This document shows positions 1 to 9,415 of a DNA stretch of 64,000 nucleotides, one piece after another. The number at the start of each line of letters is the position of its first letter. Position 1 is the stretch's first letter. The stretch is from Fulvimarina manganoxydans (GTDB taxonomy: Bacteria; Pseudomonadota; Alphaproteobacteria; Rhizobiales; Rhizobiaceae), in assembly GCF_900176465.1 (NCBI RefSeq), contig NZ_FWXR01000020.1:1-64000 (forward strand), written 5' to 3'. Made by a program: the position numbers and the translations under genes. Below the pieces are notes generated by a model, which saw only the letters and a program-made list of their open reading frames with translations, did no database searches and was not told the origin of the DNA.

Positions 1-593
1 CTCGGCCGTGAAACGCCCCAGCGCCTATGATACTTCGTCTCAAGACGCGGGAAAGTCGGTCGCCGCCAGGTCTGCCAATCGCAAAAAATAGCTCATGCAA
101 AAGCACAAGCTTCTTCTTCTCCAAACACATAACACATCAAAACTATCAACAGCCCCGCAGCAATGCGGGGCTGTCCGCGTTTGACGCATGAAACAGCACA
201 GGGCAACGTCAGCCAAATCGACGGCGCGCGTCCCGCGCGGCGTGGACGCTGTGCGGCAAGTTCGCCCGGGGAACAAGCGCCGACCTGCGCTGACACGCGT
301 TTCCGAGAAGCAATCCTCATTTCTCCCCGGACCAGCGGTGGGCGCCGAGGACCGTGGTGCGTATGTCGGCCATCGAAGCGGCCACTTCCGCCCGAAGCGC
401 CGCAATCGCGTCGGATGGGGCGTGCCGGGCCTCAAGGTCGGCGAGACGGGGCCGTCTTCTCTTGGATGTCGTCAGCCATGCCGCAGGCGACCGGCAGAGT
501 GCGGGACGTCGTGGCCCGAACCTGATCCCCCGCACCGGTGACAGCTGCGAGTTGATAAGTGGCGGCACGTAGATCACATGCCTTCTGACGAAG
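1..593. other. Gene-free left edge, probable decayed island DNA
   Basis: Apart from the hairpin at 149-174, no frame in this stretch looks like a real protein. A minus-strand frame from 682 to 317 continues the integrase remnant in a shifted frame, but its product has no motif I recognise. The stretch at 80-150 is AT-richer than its surroundings. This is consistent with the decayed end of an integrated element. Confidence 0.4.
149..174. terminator. Strong GC-rich hairpin, possible terminator
   Basis: A perfect 10-bp stem (ACAGCCCCGC pairing with GCGGGGCTGT) encloses a 6-nt loop. On the minus strand it is followed by a moderately T-rich stretch, so it could end leftward transcription coming from the integrase remnant. 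No intact gene is seen on either side, so its role is uncertain. Confidence 0.5.
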
Positions 594-893
594 TCACGCA
601 GCAGCGGTCGCGCCATCTTCGAGCGACAGGGCGTCGTCCAGCAGTCGAGAAAGCAGGGCGCGATCGGGTTGGTCGGGATCATCGTCGATGGCGTGCCGCA
701 CCGCCGCCATCCAATCGTCCATCGCCACTGTCATGCGCGCCGCCCCCCTCTTCGCGACGCTGAATTCGGACGTGCGGAGAGATCGTCGCACATGGCAGTT
801 GCCGAATCCTCCGCGAAGGTCCCACGGCATCGCCCATGTAAACCACCACATTCCACCTCGTCGGGAGATATATGGCCGCGCCATGTCCGTCAC
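594..893 (-). pseudogene. N-terminal fragment of a phage-type integrase
   Basis: The 99-residue product begins with ARPYISRRGGMWWFTWAMPW and then DLRGG...RSLRTS. This resembles the short N-terminal domain (DUF6538 type) of many alphaproteobacterial tyrosine recombinases. Those proteins run to roughly 350-600 residues and carry a C-terminal catalytic R-H-R-Y domain, which is missing here: the frame stops after 99 codons, and a shifted frame runs on only to 317 without recognisable catalytic motifs. The gene lies 71 bp from the 3' end of a tRNA-Ser gene, which is the usual place for an island integrase. I read it as a truncated or frameshifted, non-functional remnant. The family assignment rests on the first 50 residues only. 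Confidence 0.55.
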
Positions 894-964
894 CTGTGAC
901 TTTAGAGCCAGACATCAGGCGGTTTCAGAGGGATAATAACCCAATGATTACAATAACTTAAGTG

Positions 965-1054
965 TGGCGGATGGGGTGGGATTCGAACCCACGAGACGGT
1001 TCCCCGCCTGCCGGTTTTCAAGACCGGTTCCTTCAACCACTCGGACACCCATCC
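965..1054 (-). tRNA. tRNA-Ser (anticodon UGA)
   Basis: The minus strand reads GGATGGG at the 5' acceptor arm and CCCATCC-G-CCA at the 3' end, with the CCA encoded. The anticodon loop CTTGAAA gives anticodon UGA between stems ACCGG and CCGGC. A long variable arm typical of tRNA-Ser follows, then the T arm GTGGG-TTCGAAT-CCCAC. The length is 90 nt. Its 3' end faces the integrase remnant, so it probably served as an attachment site. Confidence 0.97.
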
Positions 1055-1141
1055 GTACCGTCGTTGCTCTTGGTGGTTCAGCCATTTGCGACGTGATGCG
1101 CGGTGGCTGCGAACCGATTCCGAACGGTTATCTGGCAGGCT

Positions 1142-1696
1142 TTACAGCCGAGCGGTTCGACAGGTCAACCGGGCGTCTTCGCCTTTGGTGCGGCTGTCTC
1201 GAGCGATCCGCAAAATCGTTACGAGATTGACCACGAGAACAAAGCCTTCCGCCGCAAGCGCGCCCCAGGAACCACTGACCGCGTTGGTGACCATCCAGAG
1301 AAAGGCTGCGACCGCCAAGCATAGGCGCATGGGAATGCCGCGAAGCATGAACATGGCGAACGTGCCGAGGAGGCCGGCCGCCAGCGGGACGAGGTCTGCC
1401 GGACCCTGCCAGGCGAGCGTGGCGACGAGAAGCGTTGCCAGAAGCATCGCGATCATCGCGCCACGATGGCGCGGCATGCGCCGAGCCAGAAGAATGCGCA
1501 GGATGATGAGGGCCGAAATGGCCGATGCCACCCAGGCGCCGAACAAGGCGAATTGGATCGCAAAAGCGACATTGCCGAGAACGAGAATGGCCAGCAGCTT
1601 GTCATCGCTCTTGCTGGAGAAGGCGGCGACACAGAGACCGAGAGCGACGAGCCCCGCCGTCTGCCCGGCTAGGTCGGGAGACATGATGTCCATCAT
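1142..1696 (-). CDS. YgjV-like inner membrane protein
   Basis: The product has 184 residues from the chosen ATG at 1696. An upstream in-frame ATG at 1813 would add a basic, non-conserved extension, so I prefer the shorter form. It has about six hydrophobic segments, beginning with AGQTAGLVALGLCVAAFS near residue 10 and ending in a basic tail. The pattern of short helices, including LLAILVLGNVAFAIQFALFG and a C-terminal VNLVTILRIARD, fits the Imp-YgjV family of bacterial inner membrane proteins, whose function is unknown. The gene is monocistronic between the tRNA-Ser and a long gap. No clear ribosome-binding site decides between the ATG codons at 1696 and 1684. Confidence 0.65.
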   Translation of the reverse strand: MMDIMSPDLAGQTAGLVALGLCVAAFSSKSDDKLLAILVLGNVAFAIQFALFGAWVASAISALIILRILLARRMPRHRGAMIAMLLATLLVATLAWQGPADLVPLAAGLLGTFAMFMLRGIPMRLCLAVAAFLWMVTNAVSGSWGALAAEGFVLVVNLVTILRIARDSRTKGEDARLTCRTARL

Positions 1697-2395
1697 GGCC
1701 TTGGCCTGATCGATCTTTGCGCAAGGGTCAAGCAGAGCGGGCGAGAAACGGATGCACCTTCGATGAGTCTTGCGAAATCCTTTTGATCGCTTCGCAACGA
1801 CGACTTTCGGCATGCTGAAGGCCGCGCGGACGTCGAGACGGCATCGGCTCGATCACCCGGATGCCGAACGAGACAAGCGAAAGGGCGCCTGCGAGATGGC
1901 ACTGGAGAGACCGTCGGAATCGATGGCTCATGCCGGCGCAAGCTTCGAACGCGATAAGGTCTGTTGTCGGTCGACCACATTCGGCTGACGATCGATCCTG
2001 ATCACACGATTGGTTAACGATCTCGGTTTTCGCAACTTAGGCCAAATCGTGGCGGACCAACCGTATGGTCTTCATGGCTTTCGGAAAGTGACCGTTAAGC
2101 AACGAATCGTCAGCCCTGCGCAAGCAACTCATTGGAAACGCGTTTTCGTGCAGGTTTCAGCTGTCGTCGAAAACGAAGCATCGATGCCTGTTGCCGCGAT
2201 GCGACAAAACTGGGCCAACTTCGCCTGGCCGTGCCGGAACCGCGCCCTTTATGGGGCCAGACAAGCGGGTTCGGTTAAAGCGTCAGGCACATCAGACGGG
2301 TTGATCGCGGCTCCTTGCGATTGCTACGACATTCAGGCGCTGGCCCGGCTGCGTATGGGGATGCGTTGCCGGCACCGGACAGGAGAGGGAATGGA
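1697..2395. other. 700-bp intergenic region
   Basis: Several short frames are open here on both strands, but their products are compositionally random and none has a convincing start with a ribosome-binding site. It holds the upstream regions of both flanking genes. The only clear signal is the Shine-Dalgarno-like AGGAGAGG at 2381-2388, which serves the rlpA start at 2396. Confidence 0.5.
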
Positions 2396-3508
2396 ATGCT
2401 GACAGGTCTTGCTCGAACGGCCATGATGCGCCGCCGTGTCGCGCTTGCTGCGCTTCTGGGAGCCGCCGCATTCGTATCCGGTTGTCAGGATGGCGGGATC
2501 AGCGCCGACGAGTTCATCGAGATCTCGACCACTGTCAAATTCGATTCCAAGACCTATGGCGTTCCAGCCTCGCCCCGCATGACGTCGTCTCGCCGGGTGC
2601 CGAAAGGCGGAGGACGGGCGCAGATCGGCAAGCCCTATAAAGTGAAGGGCGAGTGGTATTATCCAAAGGACGAGCCCGGTTATGTGGCGACAGGCATGGC
2701 GTCCTGGTACGGGCCGAACTTCCACGGCCGTCTGACCGCCAATGGCGAGATCTACGACATGCACGGGCTGTCTGCGGCCCATAAGACCTTCCCGCTTCCC
2801 TCTTATGCGCTCGTGACCAATCTGGAGACCGGGGCGCAGATCCAGGTCCGCGTGAACGATCGCGGGCCTTTCGCCCATGGCCGGGAAATCGATCTGTCGT
2901 CCGAGGCGGCCCATCTTCTCGGCTTTCGCCATTCGGGCGTCGCCAATGTGAAGGTCGAATATGTCGGCCGGGCACCATTGGAGGGCGATGATACTCAAAT
3001 GCTGATGGCAAGCTACCGCCCAGGCGATGGGACGCCGGGTCTGCCTGAGGGCTCGATGCTCGCTTCGGCCGAGCCAACCACGCGTGGATTGAATGAGGCG
3101 GGCGCCATGATGGCCTTGTCGTCATCCGGTTCTGCGCCGATGCCGGGCGTTCGCCCCCTCCAGTCTCTGTTCCAGAACAAACCGGCGCGGCCCCTGGGGG
3201 CTCCGTCCGAGCTTGCAGCCTTCAGTTCTGAGGAGCGGGTGAGCGGAGCGACCGCCGCCTTGCAAGCCCTCGGTACGGCTGAGCCCTCCCGCGCGGCACA
3301 GCATTTCAATCTGGGCACGGTGGACCGCGATCTGATGGCGCGTGTCAGTGATGTCGTCGGCGTCGAAAGCACGGCACGGGCGGAAGCGACGACCGACCCC
3401 AATCTCGTCTCGGCAACCATGATCGTCGCGCCGGGTGTCGATCCGGACCGCGTTCTGCGCCGGTTGTGGGACGCCGGCTTCACGGACGCTTTCGCCGAAC
3501 GCGATTGA
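2396..3508 (+). CDS. rlpA: RlpA-family septal ring lytic transglycosylase lipoprotein
   Basis: The predicted 370-residue protein is an outer-membrane lipoprotein that acts on peptidoglycan lacking stem peptides during septation. The start at 2396 lies 7 bases after AGGAGAGG and gives a basic N-terminus, a hydrophobic stretch and a lipobox ending at Cys30 (FVSGC). The double-psi beta-barrel domain lies at roughly residues 95-190. It shows GMASWYGPNFHGRLTANGE, AAHKTFPLPSYALVTN and VRVNDRGPF...REIDLS, including the Glu, His and Asp expected at the active site. The remaining half is low in motifs. The last 30 residues (VAPGVDPDRVL...WDAGF) only weakly resemble part of a SPOR domain. It is followed by a dacF homologue, as in other Rhizobiales. 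Confidence 0.9.
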   Translation: MLTGLARTAMMRRRVALAALLGAAAFVSGCQDGGISADEFIEISTTVKFDSKTYGVPASPRMTSSRRVPKGGGRAQIGKPYKVKGEWYYPKDEPGYVATGMASWYGPNFHGRLTANGEIYDMHGLSAAHKTFPLPSYALVTNLETGAQIQVRVNDRGPFAHGREIDLSSEAAHLLGFRHSGVANVKVEYVGRAPLEGDDTQMLMASYRPGDGTPGLPEGSMLASAEPTTRGLNEAGAMMALSSSGSAPMPGVRPLQSLFQNKPARPLGAPSELAAFSSEERVSGATAALQALGTAEPSRAAQHFNLGTVDRDLMARVSDVVGVESTARAEATTDPNLVSATMIVAPGVDPDRVLRRLWDAGFTDAFAERD

Positions 3509-3770
3509 CGCGTGTGTCGGGCGGATCGGCCGAGAACTATTGAGCGCCTTTTGTCAGCGCTCGTGATCGACAGGCCTCTTCCGGTTCGCGCATCGATCTG
3601 TCCTTGCTCGACCGGCCGCCCTATTGGCGCTTCTGACGGGTGACGGAACGGCCTCCTGCCTGCGGCGCATGACGCAAGCGTGTCCCGATCGCTCGGCCCG
3701 AAGGCTTTGCGATGAAGGCCCAGAAGGCTAAACGTCGCGCATCGTCGCGCCTGCCCGATGAGAGCCCGCC

Positions 3771-4985
3771 ATGTCGTCTTGCCCTGTTCATTGTTCGAAG
3801 TCGCGTCTTGCACGGGCCGCTTGCCTAGGCGGTCTCGCTCTTTTCGTGATTGCCAGTTCCAGCAAGGCTCAGGATGCAGCTCAGGCGTCGGCCTATGGCC
3901 TGACAACGGAAGCCCCACGCGCTTTGTTCGTCGAGGATCGAACGGGTACGGTCATTCTCTCCAAGAACGCGGCAGAGCCCTTTCCGCCGGCCTCGCTCGC
4001 CAAGCTGATGACAATGGAGATCGTCTTCGAGGCAATCGAAAGCGGTGAGATTTCATTGGCGAGCGAATATCCGGTTTCCGAACATGCCTGGCGCACGGGC
4101 GGCGCGCCATCGGGCACATCAACGATGTTCGCGGCGATCAAATCCAGCGTGCCGGTTTCTGCACTGATCCGCGGTACGATCATCCAGGCGGCCAATGACG
4201 GCGCCATTATCCTTGCCGAAGGGCTCGAAGGCTCGGAGGAGGCCTTTGCGAAGCGGATGAATGACCGAGCAGCGGAGCTTGGCCTGAAGGACAGCCATTT
4301 CGTCAACCCGACGGGCCTTCCGGCCGAAGGGCAGAAGACGAGCGCCAGAGACCTCGTCACCCTGGCCCGTCACTTGCGCGAGGCGCACCCTGATCTCTAC
4401 AAGATTTTCGCCGAGCCGGCTTTCGAATGGAACGGCATCTTTCAGCGCAACCGCAATCCCGTTCTAGCCGAGACAATCGGCGGGGAGGGCATCGGCACGG
4501 GCTATACGGAAAACAGCGGCTATTCGCTGATGGCGGTCGTCTCGAGAGGTGATCGTCTGTTCTATCTCGCGCTGTCGGGACTTCCCTCCGGGGCCGAGCG
4601 CGAAGCGGAAGCTCGGCGTCTTCTCGATTTCGGCTTCGATGGCTTGGTGGAGACGGATATACTCTCGGCCGGTGCCGTCGTAGCGAGCGTTCCCGTGTTC
4701 AACGGGGCAGGGGAATCGGTATCCGTGCGCGTCGATCGGCCCGTTCGCATACTCCTCCCGGAAGCTTCGCTCGGCGACGTCGAAGCCCGCATAAGGTTCG
4801 AGGGCCCGCTGATCGCTCCCGTCGAAGACGGAGACGAAGTGGGCGTTCTGGATATTCAGGTGGCGGACGAAACCGTCTATAGCCAGACCGTCTATGCGAG
4901 CGGCTCTGTGCCGGTGGGCAGTTTCACCGATCGTGCCGTCGGTGCGATGGAGGAACTGGCATTGGGATGGACCCGTTCCTTCTGA
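3771..4985 (+). CDS. DacF-type D-alanyl-D-alanine carboxypeptidase homologue with altered active site
   Basis: This 404-residue exported protein has the S11 peptidase fold of low-molecular-weight penicillin-binding proteins, which trim the terminal D-Ala of peptidoglycan stems. An N-terminal signal segment (LGGLALFVIASSSKAQ) is followed by the catalytic SxxK motif at Ser75-Leu-Ala-Lys78. The two other hallmark motifs are changed. The SxN position reads Ala140-Ala-Asn142 (codons gcg gcc aat). The KTG position reads Gly242-Thr-Gly244 (codons ggc acg ggc). Flanking residues (IIQ..NDG, NPTGLP, GYTENSGYSL) align normally, so these are substitutions rather than misalignment. The C-terminal domain (residues 275-390) is the usual beta-rich PBP5 type. 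The position after rlpA and before tmk is that of rhizobial dacF. It probably has reduced or no carboxypeptidase activity but may still bind peptidoglycan. Confidence 0.88.
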   Translation: MSSCPVHCSKSRLARAACLGGLALFVIASSSKAQDAAQASAYGLTTEAPRALFVEDRTGTVILSKNAAEPFPPASLAKLMTMEIVFEAIESGEISLASEYPVSEHAWRTGGAPSGTSTMFAAIKSSVPVSALIRGTIIQAANDGAIILAEGLEGSEEAFAKRMNDRAAELGLKDSHFVNPTGLPAEGQKTSARDLVTLARHLREAHPDLYKIFAEPAFEWNGIFQRNRNPVLAETIGGEGIGTGYTENSGYSLMAVVSRGDRLFYLALSGLPSGAEREAEARRLLDFGFDGLVETDILSAGAVVASVPVFNGAGESVSVRVDRPVRILLPEASLGDVEARIRFEGPLIAPVEDGDEVGVLDIQVADETVYSQTVYASGSVPVGSFTDRAVGAMEELALGWTRSF

Positions 4986-5163
4986 CTGCATCCTCTGACG
5001 CTGGGCCGGTCATTTGGGGCAAGCGCGCCTCGCATCGGCCTGCCGATAGAGGCACAAGGGAAAACAAAGGGTCTGGTCCATGTCCATGCGCCGCGGCGGG
5101 AAGATCAAAGCTGCGCGGCGACCTGGTCCCGGCGTCGCCGCCCGTCAACCAAGCGGAGGCCCA

Positions 5164-5832
5164 TTGGCCGGCATTTTCATTACTTTCGAAGGCGGCGAGG
5201 GCAGCGGCAAGACCACGCAGATTCGGCGGCTTGCCGATGCTCTGGCGGCGCATGGGCTCGATGTGGTGACGACCCGTGAGCCCGGCGGCACGCCAGGTGC
5301 GGACGCGATCCGACATGTGGTCTTGTCCGGCGCGGCTCGGCATTTGGGTCCTCAGATGGAGGGCGTTCTCTTTGCAGCCGCACGGGCCGACCATCTCGAA
5401 GTCGTCATCCGTCCCGCTTTGGCCCGTGGCGCGGTCGTTCTCTGCGACCGCTTTCATGATTCGACGCGGGTCTATCAAGCGAGCGACGACCCGGAGGAGG
5501 GCGCTTTCCTCGCTCGCCTGGAATGGGCGACGCTGAACGGCGTCGGGCCCGACCTCACCATCATCCTGGACGTTCCGGCCGAGATCGGAGCCGAGCGGGC
5601 AAGGCTGCGCCGGCAGGAAGCCAAGGCCGACCGCTTCGAAGAGGAGGATTTGAGCGTCCAAGTCGAACGGCGAGAGCGGTTCCTGGCCATTGCACGCTCC
5701 GAGCCCGAACGCTGCGTCGTCATCGACGGGCAGGGCGACGCGGACGAGATCGCTCAAGATGTCCTGGCCGCGGTCGAAGACCGGCTTGATCTCGATCGGC
5801 TCGTGAAGAACCGGGAGCGGCAGGGATCGTGA
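5164..5832 (+). CDS. tmk: Thymidylate kinase
   Basis: The enzyme phosphorylates dTMP to dTDP with ATP. The P-loop GGEGSGKT is at residues 10-17. The dTMP-binding TREPGGTP follows near residue 37, then CDRFHDST, and a LID region RRQEAKADRFEEE. I chose the TTG start at 5164: it follows GGAGG at 5155-5159 and gives MAGIFITFEGGEG, which matches the family, and a 222-residue protein. An ATG at 5080 would add 28 basic, non-conserved residues. The stop overlaps the start of holB by 4 bases (GTGA), so the two are translationally coupled. Confidence 0.93.
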   Translation: MAGIFITFEGGEGSGKTTQIRRLADALAAHGLDVVTTREPGGTPGADAIRHVVLSGAARHLGPQMEGVLFAAARADHLEVVIRPALARGAVVLCDRFHDSTRVYQASDDPEEGAFLARLEWATLNGVGPDLTIILDVPAEIGAERARLRRQEAKADRFEEEDLSVQVERRERFLAIARSEPERCVVIDGQGDADEIAQDVLAAVEDRLDLDRLVKNRERQGS

Positions 5833-6893
5833 GCGAGATGGCGTTTACGACCCTCCCCGAGCACGACGATCTTGGGGCGGTCGTCCCGCCCAAGGCTCGG
5901 CTCGCCCTCTATGGTCACGAGGCAGCTTTTGCCGAGCTGATACGGGCGCGGAGCGAAAAGCGGCTCCATCACGCTTGGCTCCTCCAGGGACCGCGCGGCA
6001 TCGGTAAGGCGACGGCCGCCTTTGCTTTTGCAAGGCTTCTCCTGAATGCGCGAACGGCTGACGGGGAGGGGGCGACGGCATCCTTCTTTTCCGAAGATCC
6101 TGTCATTCGCCAGATCGCCACCGACGCACATCCAGGCCTCATTCATGTGACCCGCGCGGCCCAGGAGCGCGGCAGTGGCTTTCGCACCCAGATCACCGTT
6201 GAGGAGGTGCGCCGCCTCGCTCGCTTCTTTCACGCAACGGGTGCCAGCGACAGCTATCGGATCGCCATCGTCGATCCCGCCGATGACATGAACCGCAATG
6301 CGGCCAACGCCCTGTTGAAAATGCTCGAAGAGCCGCCGGATCGGGCGTTGTTTCTCATCGTCAACCACACGCCGGGCCGCCTCTTGCCGACCATCCGCTC
6401 GCGTTGTCGGGCCTTGCGGTTCGATCCACTCGACCCTTTGACGCTCGACAGGACGCTGGCCGCGATTGCTCCCACCCTTTCCGAGCAAGAGCGCCAAGCG
6501 ATGGTCAGCGCGAGCGAAGGGTCGGTTCGGCGCGCCCTTGTGATGGAAGAGCATGGGGGCATAGAAATCGTGGATGCGTTGGAGCCGCTTCTGGACGCCG
6601 ATCGGCCAGACTGGAACGGTATAGCGGCGCTTGCCGATCAGTTGACGCTGAAAGGGCGGGAAGCGTCCTTCGATCTCGCTATCGACTCGATTCTCTCAAC
6701 CATTGCAAAAGCGAGTGAAGCCGCACTCGATGCAGGAGACGGGGCGAGGGCGGCCCGTTTTGCTGCCCTTTGGCAAAGCGAACGTGCCCGCATCCGCGAG
6801 GCGGTCGCCTATAATCTCGATCGCAAGCAGGTCTTACTGACGCTTTACAATGCCTATCATGCAGCTGCCGCTGATCGCTTCGAAAGCGCATGA
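5829..6893 (+). CDS. holB: DNA polymerase III delta' subunit
   Basis: This is a clamp-loader subunit of the replicative polymerase. The 354-residue product has the AAA+ fold. A P-loop-like LLQGPRGIGKAT lies near residue 55, and further on come IAIVDPADDMNRNAANALLK and LEEPPDRALFLIVNH, then the sensor-1 region TIRSRCRALRF typical of delta'. It starts with GTG inside the last codons of tmk. The tmk-holB-metG-tatD order is the standard rhizobial arrangement. Confidence 0.93.
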   Translation: MSEMAFTTLPEHDDLGAVVPPKARLALYGHEAAFAELIRARSEKRLHHAWLLQGPRGIGKATAAFAFARLLLNARTADGEGATASFFSEDPVIRQIATDAHPGLIHVTRAAQERGSGFRTQITVEEVRRLARFFHATGASDSYRIAIVDPADDMNRNAANALLKMLEEPPDRALFLIVNHTPGRLLPTIRSRCRALRFDPLDPLTLDRTLAAIAPTLSEQERQAMVSASEGSVRRALVMEEHGGIEIVDALEPLLDADRPDWNGIAALADQLTLKGREASFDLAIDSILSTIAKASEAALDAGDGARAARFAALWQSERARIREAVAYNLDRKQVLLTLYNAYHAAAADRFESA

Positions 6894-7053
6894 GGTCGAA
6901 TGATTGTCCGGGCGGCGGAGACGATTGCGTGGGTGGCCCTTGTCAGCCTCCGCCGAACCTCCTTCATTGAGAGGCAAGGCGAATTCCTTTAAGGCCGTGA
7001 ACGACTCAAATTCGCGGATGCGAGATATTCCGAGCAGGACAGACGACACCCCC

Positions 7054-8604
7054 ATGGCCGAACGCTATTATCTGACGACGGCGATTTCCTATCCGAACGG
7101 CAAGCCGCATATCGGCCATGCCTACGAGCTGATCGCGACCGATGCGCTGGCGCGCTTCAAGCGGCTCGACGGCTATGACGTCTTCTTCCTGACCGGAACG
7201 GACGAACACGGCATCAAGATGCTGCAGAAGGCCCGCGCACAAGGCATGACGCCGCGCGAACTCGCCGACGCCAATTCGGCCGAGTTCCAGCGCATGGCCA
7301 AATCCATGGGCGGCTCGAATGACGATTTCATCCGCACCAGCGAAGCCCGGCATCGCGAGACCTGCCAGGCGATCTGGAAGCGCATGGAAGCGGCTGGCGA
7401 CATCTACAAGGATTCCTATTCCGGCTGGTATTCGGTCCGGGACGAGGCCTATTACGGCGAGGACGAGACGGTCCTTCGCGAGGATGGCTCGCGCGTCGGC
7501 CCCCAGGGAACGCCCGTCGAGTGGATCGAGGAAGAGAGCTATTTCTTCCGCCTCTCGAAATTTCAGGAGCCGCTTCTGAAGCTCTATGAGAGCCAGCCGG
7601 ATTTCATCGGCCCGGCCGAGCGCCGCAACGAGGTCGTCTCCTTCGTCAAATCCGGCCTGCGCGACCTCTCGGTCTCGCGGACGACCTTCGACTGGGGCAT
7701 TCCGGTCCCGGGCGACGAGAAGCACGTCATGTATGTGTGGGTCGACGCGCTGACGAACTATCTGACGGCGACCGGCTATCTGGAAGACCAATCGGGCGCC
7801 CGCGCTGGCTTCTGGCCCGCCGATCTTCATGTCATCGGCAAGGACATCGTGCGCTTTCATACGGTCTATTGGCCGGCTTTCCTCATGTCCGCAGGCCTGC
7901 CTCTGCCCAAGCGCGTCTTTGCTCACGGCTTTCTCTTCAACCGCGGAGAGAAGATGTCGAAGTCGGTGGGCAATGTCATCGACCCCTTCGCGCTCGTCGA
8001 GACCTATGGCCTCGACCGATTCCGCTATTTTCTCTTGCGGGAAGTGTCCTTCGGCCAGGACGGCAACTATTCCCACGACGCCATCGTGAACCGGACCAAT
8101 TCCGAACTCGCCAACGATCTCGGCAATCTGGCCCAGCGCTCGCTCTCCATGATCGCCAAGCATTGCGACGCGGCGGTGCCGGAATTCGGTGAGTTCACCG
8201 CGAACGATCAAGCCATTCTCGACGCGGCCTCAGCGCTTCTGCCGAAGGCCCGTATGGCGGCCGACAAGCAGGAACTCCATCAGATTCTCGCCGCTCAGAT
8301 CGCGGTCGTTTCCGAGGCCAATCGCTATTTTGCCGGCGAGGAGCCTTGGGCTCTGCGCAAGACCGATATGGCGCGGATGCAGACGGTGCTCTATGTGACT
8401 GCCGAAGTCCTCCGTCAGGTCGCGATCCTGATGCAGCCCTTCATTCCCGAGAGCGCTGGGAAGTTGCTCGATGTCCTTGGCATCGGCGAGACCGAGCGCA
8501 GCTTCACGGCGCTATCAAAGGACTTCGCGCTGAAGCCGGGCAGGGCGCTCCCCGCCCCTCAGCCCATCTTCCCGCGTTTCGTCGAAAGCGAAAGCGACGC
8601 CTGA
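7054..8604 (+). CDS. metG: Methionyl-tRNA synthetase
   Basis: The enzyme charges tRNA-Met. The 516-residue protein carries the class I signature PHIGHAYE at residues 18-25 and the KMSKS loop ([10 protein letters not shown]) near residue 301. [13 protein letters not shown] lies between them, and the C-terminal half is the helical anticodon-binding domain. It lacks the C-terminal EMAP/OB extension found in E. coli MetG, as is usual in alphaproteobacteria. I chose the ATG at 7054 because the protein then begins with the conserved [12 protein letters not shown]. An open frame upstream to 6904 is not conserved-looking. Confidence 0.96.
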   Translation: MAERYYLTTAISYPNGKPHIGHAYELIATDALARFKRLDGYDVFFLTGTDEHGIKMLQKARAQGMTPRELADANSAEFQRMAKSMGGSNDDFIRTSEARHRETCQAIWKRMEAAGDIYKDSYSGWYSVRDEAYYGEDETVLREDGSRVGPQGTPVEWIEEESYFFRLSKFQEPLLKLYESQPDFIGPAERRNEVVSFVKSGLRDLSVSRTTFDWGIPVPGDEKHVMYVWVDALTNYLTATGYLEDQSGARAGFWPADLHVIGKDIVRFHTVYWPAFLMSAGLPLPKRVFAHGFLFNRGEKMSKSVGNVIDPFALVETYGLDRFRYFLLREVSFGQDGNYSHDAIVNRTNSELANDLGNLAQRSLSMIAKHCDAAVPEFGEFTANDQAILDAASALLPKARMAADKQELHQILAAQIAVVSEANRYFAGEEPWALRKTDMARMQTVLYVTAEVLRQVAILMQPFIPESAGKLLDVLGIGETERSFTALSKDFALKPGRALPAPQPIFPRFVESESDA

Positions 8605-8608
8605 TACC

Positions 8609-9406
8609 ATGTTTCTGATCGACAGCCACTGCCATCTCGATTTCCCGGATTTCGACGAGGACCGCGACGCGCTGATGGCGCGCGCTGCTGAGAACGGCGT
8701 GAAGCTCTTCGTCACCATCTCAACCATGGTGGCAAAGATCGATCGGCTGAAGGTCCTGACCGGGCGCTACGACAACGTCTTCGCCTCGGTCGGCACCCAT
8801 CCAAATTCGGCTGGCGACGAGCCCGATGTTCCAACCGAGAGACTCGTTGAACTGGCGAGAGCCGACGAGAAAATCGTGGCCATCGGCGAAGCAGGACTCG
8901 ACTATCACTATGACCGGGCCCCGCGCGAGGTGCAGCAGGCGGTGTTTCGCCGGCATATCGCGGCCGCGCGCGAAACCGGACTGCCGCTCGTGATCCATGC
9001 GCGCGATGCCGATGAGGATGTCGCGGCAATCCTGCGGGAGGAGACGGGAAAGGGTGCTTTCCCTTTCATTCTCCATTGCTTTTCGTCAGGGCGCGGGCTC
9101 GCCGAGGCCGGGCTCGAACTCGGTGGCCATGTGTCCTTCTCCGGCATTCTGGCTTTCAAACGCTCCGACGAATTGAGAGCTATTGCCGCCGATGTGCCGA
9201 TGGAGCGTTTGCTGGTCGAGACGGACGCGCCCTATCTCGCGCCGCCGCCTTTTCGCGGCAAGCGCAATGAACCGAGCTATGTCCGCCATACAGCCGAGGT
9301 TCTGGCCGAGGTCAAAGGCGTCGACATCGAGGAACTCGCAAAGCGGACTTCGGACAACTTCTTCGCGCTTTTCGGCAAGGTTCCGGATCCCAGGCTGGCT
9401 GCGTGA
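8609..9406 (+). CDS. TatD-family metal-dependent DNase
   Basis: The 265-residue amidohydrolase-fold protein has the N-terminal metal-binding DSHCHLDF (residues 5-12). It continues with GEAGLDYHY, LVIHARDADED, FILHCFSSG and the C-terminal ETDAPYLAP, all hallmarks of the TatD/YcfH family of 3'-5' DNases. It begins 4 bases after the metG stop, so it is cotranscribed. The cellular substrate in rhizobia is unknown. Confidence 0.93.
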   Translation: MFLIDSHCHLDFPDFDEDRDALMARAAENGVKLFVTISTMVAKIDRLKVLTGRYDNVFASVGTHPNSAGDEPDVPTERLVELARADEKIVAIGEAGLDYHYDRAPREVQQAVFRRHIAAARETGLPLVIHARDADEDVAAILREETGKGAFPFILHCFSSGRGLAEAGLELGGHVSFSGILAFKRSDELRAIAADVPMERLLVETDAPYLAPPPFRGKRNEPSYVRHTAEVLAEVKGVDIEELAKRTSDNFFALFGKVPDPRLAA

Positions 9407-9415
9407 GCCGAAGCG

